A stretch of 64,000 nt of DNA from Lachancea thermotolerans CBS 6340 (Eukaryota; Ascomycota; Saccharomycetes; Saccharomycetales; Saccharomycetaceae). This document shows, in pieces, positions 57,755 through 64,000 of the stretch (positions are counted from its first letter, which is position 1; every line of letters starts with the position of its first letter). The translations under genes and the position numbers were made by a program. The notes below the pieces were generated by a model. That model was not told the origin of the DNA. It searched no databases and saw only the letters and a program-made list of their open reading frames with translations. The DNA lies in NCBI RefSeq assembly GCF_000142805.1, contig NC_013082.1, positions 1,550,001 to 1,614,000 of the forward strand. The letters are read 5' to 3'.

Positions 57755-57760
57755 TATAAA
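57755..57760 (+). promoter_or_regulatory. TATA box of DUR3
   Basis: TATAAA within GAGTATAAAAGTATG lies 59-64 bp upstream of the DUR3 ATG. DUR3 is a nitrogen-regulated, strongly inducible gene in S. cerevisiae, so a TATA promoter is expected. I see only one or two GATA cores upstream. Confidence 0.6.
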
Positions 57761-57818
57761 AGTATGATAGCGATGCGCCCCAGGGTCTGATGCGGGTCTT
57801 GAGCCTGCATCAAGCATC

Positions 57819-59816
57819 ATGGAACCAGTTCTCTCCCAGGGATACGGCTATGGATTCGCGCTTGGTATTGGCGCAGGGTTCGCGCTGCTTATGGTAATCA
57901 TATCAAAGCTACTATCCAAATATATGGGACAAGTGCAGAACTCTGAGCGATTTTCAACAGCGTCGAGAAATGTGGAGTCCGGTCTTATCGCTTCGTCTAC
58001 AGTCTCTGCCTGGACATGGCCGGCGACGCTTCTGCTTTCGGGGACATGGGCTTATGTGCACGGAGTGAGCGGCGCATGGCTATACGCAGTTGGCGGTACC
58101 GTGCAGATCACGCTTTTTGCTTTCCTAGCACTCCAGATCAAACTGCATGCTCCAAATGCACATACTGTCTCCGAGACCCTATATGTTCGCTTTGGCAAGA
58201 CAGGCCATATTCTCTACCTTTGCTACTGTGCTGCTACCAATGCGATGGTGTCCTCTTTACTGCTTTTGGGGGGTTCTCAGGCTTTCGCGGCTGCAACAGG
58301 TATGCACACTGTCGCTGCAAGTTTTCTGCTACCCCTCAATGTTGTTGTCTATACTGCGCTCGGAGGGCTGAAAGCGACTTTTATTTCCGACTGGGTCCAC
58401 ACAGTGATAATATACGTCATTATCCTGACGACTTCATACACAGTCTACTGCAATTCCTCGCTGATAGGCTCACCAGGAAAGATGTGGGATCTCTTGAAAA
58501 GCGCGCAAGAGGTGTTCCCAAGCGCTTCGGGGACAAGCTACCTTTCATTTAAGGACAAAGACATGATTTTGTTGACGTGGTCTGTGATGCTTGGTGGGTT
58601 CTCCTCAGTGTTTGGGGATCCGGGATATTCTCAGAGAGCCATCGCTTCCAGTTCGCGAAGCGTGTTCTCTGGATACATGATGGGCAGTATTTGTTGGATG
58701 GTTATCCCTTTTGCGCTTGGGTCATCTGCGGGACTGGCGTGTAGAGCGCTTCTCACCCATCCAAAATCCGTGACTTACCCTAATGCCCTAAGCGCCGAGG
58801 AGGTGGGTGCGGGTATGCCATTAATCTACGGGCTAGCGTCCATTTTCGGAAAGAGTGGTGCTGCCGCTGGGCTGCTGATGCTATTCCTCTCGGTGACTTC
58901 GGCGACCTCCGCAGAGCTGATTGCGTTCTCGTCGATCACCACGTATGACTTGTACCGCACATACCTGAATCCTCGGGCGAGTGGGCAGCAACTGGTGCGG
59001 GCCTCGCATTTGAGCGTGATAAGTTTTGGGATTTTCATGGCTGTTCTCGCCGTAATATTCAACTACATCAATGTGACAGTTTCGTGGCTCCTAAGTTTCG
59101 TTGGTATCGTGCTGAACCCTGAAGCTGCGGCAGTGACGCTATCGCTCTTTTGGCCGCGCATGACCAAGGCATCTCTATTAATTGGAATGCCACTTGGAAC
59201 TGTCACTGGTATTGTCTGCTGGATCGGTGCCACCTATAGCTATGCGGACGGCGTGATAAACCGCGATACGCTTATGACAACGGAGGCGACGTTCATTGGA
59301 AATATTGTCAGCCTGTTCTCCTGCGCAATATACATAGTTGGCATCTCACTGATATGGCCCTCCGGCAAGTTCGACATGGCGACATGGAAAGAACAGATTC
59401 AAACCGCTGACGACATGGATTCGGAGGAACTCGAGGCTCTGGTCGTGACGCAGGACGACGCACGGCTGTTGCGCACGCAAAGCTGGCTAAGTCTGCTAAT
59501 TAACGTATTTCTACTGATAGGAGTCTACGTGGTACTAACCTGTGCACTGTACGGATGGGGCGGCGACTTGAGCAAAGGCTCGTTCACGGCCTTCATGATC
59601 GTCATGCTCGTTTGGCTGATGTTAGCAGCATTGTACATCATCCTAACGCCCCTGTGGCAGGGCCGGAAGGCGATCGCTACGATATCGCTGCTCGTATGCG
59701 GAAAGGCGGCCCCGGTGGTCGCTTCCAGTGCCGCCAGCATGCGCGGCTCGGAGAGCCTCAACAAGAGCGAGCCCAAAGACGAAAGCTTTGCGGTCCAGAC
59801 CCAGGAAGTGCGCTGA
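57819..59816 (+). CDS. DUR3: Dur3-type urea/polyamine active transporter
   Basis: A 665-residue sodium:solute-symporter-family protein (S. cerevisiae Dur3 735). It imports urea, and also polyamines, at the plasma membrane. About 14-15 hydrophobic helices are visible. Family landmarks include the N-terminal GYGYGFALGIGAGFALLM, the SERFSTASRNVESGLIASSTVSAWTWPATLL-type region, YTALGGLKATFISDWVHTVII and SSVFGDPGYSQRAIASSS. The short C-terminal tail is hydrophilic. In S. cerevisiae DUR3 is on chromosome VIII, so its presence here is outside the conserved block. The N-terminus and length suggest an intact gene. Confidence 0.92.
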   Translation: MEPVLSQGYGYGFALGIGAGFALLMVIISKLLSKYMGQVQNSERFSTASRNVESGLIASSTVSAWTWPATLLLSGTWAYVHGVSGAWLYAVGGTVQITLFAFLALQIKLHAPNAHTVSETLYVRFGKTGHILYLCYCAATNAMVSSLLLLGGSQAFAAATGMHTVAASFLLPLNVVVYTALGGLKATFISDWVHTVIIYVIILTTSYTVYCNSSLIGSPGKMWDLLKSAQEVFPSASGTSYLSFKDKDMILLTWSVMLGGFSSVFGDPGYSQRAIASSSRSVFSGYMMGSICWMVIPFALGSSAGLACRALLTHPKSVTYPNALSAEEVGAGMPLIYGLASIFGKSGAAAGLLMLFLSVTSATSAELIAFSSITTYDLYRTYLNPRASGQQLVRASHLSVISFGIFMAVLAVIFNYINVTVSWLLSFVGIVLNPEAAAVTLSLFWPRMTKASLLIGMPLGTVTGIVCWIGATYSYADGVINRDTLMTTEATFIGNIVSLFSCAIYIVGISLIWPSGKFDMATWKEQIQTADDMDSEELEALVVTQDDARLLRTQSWLSLLINVFLLIGVYVVLTCALYGWGGDLSKGSFTAFMIVMLVWLMLAALYIILTPLWQGRKAIATISLLVCGKAAPVVASSAASMRGSESLNKSEPKDESFAVQTQEVR

Positions 59817-61087
59817 TGCTGACGCAACGCGCTGTGCCCGTTGCCTTCTCTGTAGGCACGGATGAGCGGGCTGCAGCGGCCGAGGCCTCATGCCATGACA
59901 TAATCACAAAACGCGTGCGCCGCATTGGGATATATAATCACGTGTGTACAGCGCGAATCCTCTCGAATAATCGCACGATCCACGAAACTCTGCTGATTTC
60001 TGCATCATTAACGGCTAGGCAACGGCAGGCCAGAATCCGTTGATTTGACGGTAGATTCTTGACACTTAACTCGTAAACTGTGATCGTCACTAAGCAGTCG
60101 CGGAGGCGTTTGTCCCATCCTGCAGCTGTCTCCCCAGGGCGGCGTGAATTGAACAGCCGTCAGGTATGTACAAAGTGGTAAATACCTGACAAAAAAGGTG
60201 AAAGCCCGGCTAGTACAGCCGAGCTGATTGACTACACCTGAGATGGAAGCGGAGTTCCATCGTCTTGGCTGGTCCCCTCCCATGTGTGATTGCCACTGCA
60301 GCACCTGACGTGGACTTCGCCGCTTCCTCTGCCCCCGTCGCTGCCTTCTCCTCGACGTCGCTATCGGGTAACAAACTTTTTCTGTAGTGACTTCACCACC
60401 GTCTATGCGTGGCGTCTTCGTCTTGGTCTTCACACATGTCGGTCGGTCCCTTAGGCAAGCTCATACATACCACAATGCATGGCTGCGTTGTTTACAAGTT
60501 GCTTCCGCGTTTATAACCTGCAACGGTCCTGAAGAAGCGCTTCGCCACTGCAATGCTGGTAAAAATGGCAAGAACTGCAGGTGTGCCTATCTTACTATTT
60601 TGAGTCGCGTCTTCTTTGCGGCCTGGTGCAGGGGGCTTCGGTAGATTCTGAGGCTTTTATGACGGAAAAACTTTCACGATATGGAACACTCGCATAGAAC
60701 CTCCGTTGCCAGTCGACGCATGTGATGTGCTCCGCCATGACTGCCCGAAAAACTAGGACACCATGCTTAGTAAGCACATAAAACACGCACGGAGACGCAC
60801 TGTCAGGAGGACGGTCTTCTACACAGCACGCGCTCGAGGGCATCATGTCTGAGGTCACAGCCCCGGGCAGCAGAGCGCGTGCAGAGGTTCTCCGTCTGCT
60901 GGGAATGTTCTATGAACGGTCGAAGTGTCCTGGAAGCCCGTCCGATGAGCTAGACCGGAGCTGGTACTTAAGGAGTACAAGGGGCCTCTCCAGGACGTGG
61001 TACTGGTTAGAAGTCCGGCTGTGAAGCTTGATAATTACTCTTTCTTAAACATCTCTCGCGCAGTACTTGCCAACCAAGACCGTATCC
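59817..61087. other. DUR3-globin intergenic region
   Basis: This is 1.27 kb of fairly GC-rich sequence. It has a TATATAA next to a CACGTG (59932-59943) and a run of perfect hairpins at 60159-60261. A 58-codon ORF at 60845-61024 is in frame with the globin gene but closed by stops. No tRNA was found. Confidence 0.5.
60159..60261. other. Cluster of three perfect inverted repeats
   Basis: Stem 1: GTCAGGTAT (60159-60167) / ATACCTGAC (60182-60190), 9 bp with a 14-base loop. Stem 2: CGGCT (60207-60211) / AGCCG (60217-60221), enclosed by AGGTG (60196-60200) / CACCT (60235-60239). Stem 3: GATGGAA (60242-60248) / TTCCATC (60255-60261), 7 bp with a 6-base loop. All are perfect and lie within 103 bp, which could be a folded transcript segment. 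It matches no RNA family I know. Confidence 0.5.
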
Positions 61088-62269
61088 ATGTTGAAAATGA
61101 TGAATGTCCGGCAGCAGCCCCACATAGGACCTCGTCCTTCCACGTTTGCAACGGAGCATGGACCAGAGGCCGTGGCACGGTTTGACGAGACCCTCGAGTC
61201 TACGCCTTCTTCTACAGTCTTTTCAAAGTCTTTTTACGAGGCGTACAGCGACATGGACTCGTCCCGCACCTCGGTCATCAGCGATGGCGAAGAACCAATC
61301 ACCAGGGTGTCCAGCGGGTCTTCACTGGAGTCCAGTATCGCCCACGGAACGCGGTACAAGCTCACGATGAAGCTGTCTCCTCGCGATATCATGCTGGTCC
61401 GCGAGTCATGGTCCATCATGCTGGACGACGAGTGCCCTCCCGAGAAGCTTAAGAGCTTCGTGTCCAAATTGGCCGCGGGACGTGTGCTCACCACTACCGA
61501 GACTGGCGCGAGTCGCAGCCGCCGTGCGGGACACCAAATGGGCCGCACGCCCTTAGCATCTATAGACCAAGACCAAAGCGCCGAGCGCGCGGGGCCTCGA
61601 GCGCGTCTAGCCACCAACATAAAGAGCTCGAATTCGCTGTTTGGTGCGCAATTTCTGGAGAACATCATCGCGCTGGCGCCACATCTACAAACATTGTTCC
61701 CTACCATAAAGCATGCGGCCGTCGGGATCACCGGCGTGCTCACTATTGCGGTCAACAACCTCGAAGACTTGTCCGTCATGGACGGCTACTTGACAAGCTT
61801 AGGTAAAAGGCATGCAAGAATCCTGGGCGTTACCGCCGACCAGTTTGAGTTCGCTGGCGCAGCATTTCTACAGACAGTACAGGAGCGGTTCGGCGTGGCA
61901 TGCACCGTTGAGCTGGAGGAAACTTGGCGTAGGCTGTACTCTTTCCTAGCAAACAGTCTGCTGCAGTTCGGAATCGACCCTACAATTGAGCTGCAGACCC
62001 GCGACAATGAGGTTGTGCTTATGGCGCCTCCTGAACTGAACGGCCGTGTGCCGGCCAAAAAGCCGGAGACAACTGCGCACGCCGCGGCACGGTTGCAGCA
62101 AAAGTCGTTATTGGACCCCGTAGCGATGTCAAGAGAGCAAAGGGCATCTGGGGCCCCATCGATGATGCCAGTGGGCACCAGTGTGCCCCCAAGGTCGGTG
62201 AAGAGGAATGCGCAACCCGGATTCAGTAAAGGGCGTAAGAGCGGTGAGAAGGACTGTGTAATAATGTAG
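61088..62269 (+). CDS. Globin-domain protein with C-terminal CaaX box
   Basis: A 393-residue protein from ATG 61088 (an in-frame TTG lies at 61067), similar in plan to the heme-binding globin-like YNL234W of S. cerevisiae (about 426 residues). The globin starts with an A-helix-like SPRDIMLVRESWSIML (97-112). A roughly 70-residue Arg/Ser/Thr-rich insert (about 115-182) follows. The core resumes with SLFGAQFLENIIALAPHLQTLFP (183-205) and the proximal His is H242 in LGKRHARILGVTADQFEFAG. The distal position falls near H209/A210 and is uncertain. The C-terminal 90 residues are disordered and basic, ending KGRKSGEKDCVIM: a CaaX motif (Cys390) that predicts farnesylation and membrane attachment. 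Function is unknown; a redox or oxygen-sensing role is inference. Confidence 0.8.
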   Translation: MLKMMNVRQQPHIGPRPSTFATEHGPEAVARFDETLESTPSSTVFSKSFYEAYSDMDSSRTSVISDGEEPITRVSSGSSLESSIAHGTRYKLTMKLSPRDIMLVRESWSIMLDDECPPEKLKSFVSKLAAGRVLTTTETGASRSRRAGHQMGRTPLASIDQDQSAERAGPRARLATNIKSSNSLFGAQFLENIIALAPHLQTLFPTIKHAAVGITGVLTIAVNNLEDLSVMDGYLTSLGKRHARILGVTADQFEFAGAAFLQTVQERFGVACTVELEETWRRLYSFLANSLLQFGIDPTIELQTRDNEVVLMAPPELNGRVPAKKPETTAHAAARLQQKSLLDPVAMSREQRASGAPSMMPVGTSVPPRSVKRNAQPGFSKGRKSGEKDCVIM

Positions 62270-62810
62270 TTTCGGGTATCGAATATAATTAAAGGTTTGG
62301 AGCATAGGAAAGGGGTTTGAAGAGACCATAATTAATGACAGAGCTCTTTTCATGCGAAGAAGTTGTGTGCTGCCTGGAGAAACCCGTGACCACGGTTCTT
62401 GCACGATAAATCCAGGCATCAAAACCCCATGATACAGAAAGGTTTATGCTCACCTGCGTAACGGATATGCCGACAATGCGGGCGCCGTGTCATTTCCTCA
62501 CCCTACTGCAGGGTTGAAATTTTAGAGTATCGGGTTCCGGGAAACGTGAGAGACAGGGGCACTGTGTAGCTGAGAAGCTGGGAAGCAGCAAAACAGATCG
62601 ACGAAGAAGCTGAGGGCGTTTCCCGCCTCATGATTGCCACAAGCACTCATGGTAACCAAGGGAGCCGACCTCTGCTTATCGAAGTTACAGGTAAATCGTC
62701 AACACTTCCGCGCATGCTTCTGTTGGCCTAGACGCTGGCCAGGCCCCACGTCACTCTTCGACTTGAGGATCGCTTGCATAATTTCATTATAGTGGCCAAG
62801 CCGCCGCTTA

Positions 62811-62834
62811 CGGTGAGGGTGCGGAGCCTCACCG
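62811..62834. other. Perfect 8-bp hairpin
   Basis: CGGTGAGG (62811-62818) / CCTCACCG (62827-62834) form a GC-rich stem with an 8-base loop downstream of the globin gene. It is 540 bp past the stop, so probably not its 3' end. Confidence 0.4.
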
Positions 62835-63615
62835 CCGCTGCGACAGCCACAAAGGAGCACTGTCCGGACGTTAGGTCAAATATTATCCACAATATCCAAC
62901 TTAGAAAACCCAATCTATCCGAAACTTCGGGGTTCTGGAACCAGAGGAGGCGCCATTCTAAGCTCATCACAAACAGCATCTACAAGCAAAAAACTCCGCA
63001 ATCACTCCATCTGATTTTTCAAATGGTCGAAGTGCTGTCTCGCGGTTAGCTGAAAAATACCTTCCTGCTTTCTCGGCCTCGAAGAGTGCCTTCAGCAACT
63101 TGCAGATGTATTGATAGGTGCGTGAAAGCGCGTTGACGCATCTTCATACTGCCCGCAGAAAAAATTCTTCCTCGGAAGCATCTTTCGCGGAGTCAGAGAA
63201 AGCTTACTGCCTGCACAGGCGACGAAAGTTTAGTCACCGAGTCAGAAAAACTCGTATTAGAGAAACTGTTCTTCCCCTCGTGCCTGTTGTTAGTAGTAGC
63301 AGAGTGCTGGGCGCGATATCTGCAGGCACAACAGGGCTAGAGTCCGCAGATAGGTGCAGGACCGGGAGAGAGGCTCAGGAGAGTACCCTAGCCGCTAAGA
63401 AGTTCTCTTACGAATAGCGGGTGCGCGATGAGCATTGCGACGCAAAGTCTAGGATAAACTCAGAGACACGTCCAAGTCACAGAGGGCCTTGCGCACCGCT
63501 GAAAAATCTTACGCTTATCGCGCACGAGCCACACAGGCCAAGAAACATTCAGGCAAGGTAATGGGATGGTGCGTTCGGGCTTTCCTTAATAGATATTATG
63601 GAATAAAAGCCAAGG

Positions 63616-63863
63616 CATCTGCGGAGCAGTAGCAGATGTTCGTGCGCACTGTTTAACCTTGAACACTGCGATTACTGTTATTCCCTTTAGTGAAGACGCT
63701 CCTAAGCGACGTTGAATATCCGCAAAGACTCAGATTACACGTTTGCTGGATCAGCTCGAACTCTTTTCGTCTCCTGATATCAGAAAATCACTGCCTTGGC
63801 CTGTTACATCCCTATTGTTTGAGCTTCATTCGCACTTCGAGTCCTCTTTCTCATAGGAAAGAG
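63616..63863. other. Two perfect hairpins near the window end
   Basis: CATCTGC (63616-63622) / GCAGATG (63632-63638) is a 7-bp stem with a 9-base loop. CTCTTTC (63844-63850) / GAAAGAG (63857-63863) is a 7-bp stem with a 6-base loop. A TATA-like AATAAAAG precedes the first by about 10 bp. Meaning unknown. Confidence 0.35.
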
Positions 63864-64000
63864 ACTCTTTTAGAATCAGAGAGCTTCTATAGGTCTTGGT
63901 TTTATCAGCCTAAAGGTATCAAAGCTTCAACTTAGCTTTTGCGGGACCGCAGCTGTCCTCCAACAGTCCAGGTTCTTCCGAACCATTATCAATCAAACTT

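Larger units (their letters stand above)
56668..57818. other. DCP1-DUR3 intergenic region
   Basis: A 1.15-kb region. It contains a CACGTG at 56776-56781, AT-rich stretches near 57130-57190, a GATAA core near 57408, a small ORF at 57446-57655 and a TATA box before DUR3. No S. cerevisiae-type GRE2 or FRE7 gene follows DCP1 here. Confidence 0.5.
62270..64000. other. 1.7-kb region without a convincing gene
   Basis: No ORF here looks like a real protein: those over 60 codons mostly lack an ATG start or have random-looking composition. The region contains perfect inverted repeats (62811-62834, 63616-63638, 63844-63863), an exact PAC string GCGATGAG at 63425-63432, and an RRPE-like TGAAAAATC at 63500-63508. 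It may hold a promoter for a gene beyond the window, a non-coding RNA, or decayed subtelomeric sequence. Confidence 0.5.

Noticed and set aside
60238-60245. CTGAGAT string like the TPP-riboswitch core
   Set aside because: The rest of the conserved thiamin-pyrophosphate aptamer (GGGG... and the ...CCTGAT...CCAGCG...AGGGA parts) is not found in the right order, and there is no thiamin gene nearby.
60008-60433. 141-codon minus-strand ORF upstream of the globin gene
   Set aside because: It begins at GTG, has an Arg/Ser-rich random-looking composition and is explained by local GC content and the hairpin sequences it covers.
60845-61024. 58-codon ORF in the same frame as the globin gene, a possible first exon
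   Set aside because: In-frame stops separate them. No good GTATGT/GTAAGT donor or TACTAAC branch point is visible, and the globin gene has its own ATG.

Overview
The window is a 64-kb piece of nuclear chromosome from a budding yeast of the family Saccharomycetaceae. It is gene-dense, almost intron-free, uses the standard code, and nearly every protein has a recognisable Saccharomyces cerevisiae orthologue of similar length. Gene order shows that the lineage did not pass through the whole-genome duplication. Thirty-one orthologues run from EMW1 to DCP1, interleaving the S. cerevisiae chromosome XIV-left series (YNL313C to YNL330C) with the chromosome XV-left series (YOL133W to YOL149W). The order is monotonic for both series and every gene has the matching orientation. 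Base composition (mid-40s percent GC by eye) and gene style fit Lachancea, but the genus is an inference. Gene symbols are assigned from recalled protein families and this synteny, not from a search.

Layout. 0-6.6 kb: EMW1, DAL82, ATP11, PHA2. 6.6-18.4 kb: HRT1, MED7, PFK27, PFS2, BSC6, RTC1. 18.4-26.8 kb: YNL320W-like hydrolase, CDC33, VNX1, KRE1, ARG8. 27-30.5 kb: a conspicuously GC-rich island with LEM3 and a SNG1-like gene divergently arranged around three CACGTG sites; the SNG1-like gene is the only one inside the block that is not part of either S. cerevisiae series. 30.5-47 kb: PPM2, FIG4, RRP40, PFA3, EGT2, MDJ2, PEX6, RPD3. 47-56.7 kb: RIB4, NOP8, CTR9, PSF3, PEX11, SPT20, DCP1. 56.7-64 kb: lower gene density with DUR3 and a globin-domain protein ending in a CaaX box, then 1.7 kb without a convincing gene. 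This end lies beyond the syntenic block and is probably towards a telomere.

The genes are mostly housekeeping and do not form one pathway. Local links: EMW1, NOP8 and RRP40 carry RRPE/PAC-type motifs of the ribosome-biogenesis regulon; PHA2 and ARG8 have Gcn4-type sites; EGT2 has several Ace2/Swi5-type CCAGC motifs; DAL82 is the type of factor that activates DUR3 in S. cerevisiae; PEX6 and PEX11 are peroxisomal; VNX1, FIG4 and PFA3 act at the vacuole. Many convergent pairs have only 13-130 bp between stop codons. No tRNA, rRNA, transposon, centromere or telomere repeat was recognised by eye.

The most interesting observations are the globin with a K-Ras4B-type CVIM CaaX terminus, the LEM3/SNG1-like GC island, a run of perfect hairpins between DUR3 and the globin gene, and the RRPE/PAC pair abutting the annotated EMW1 start, which argues for a downstream start codon.
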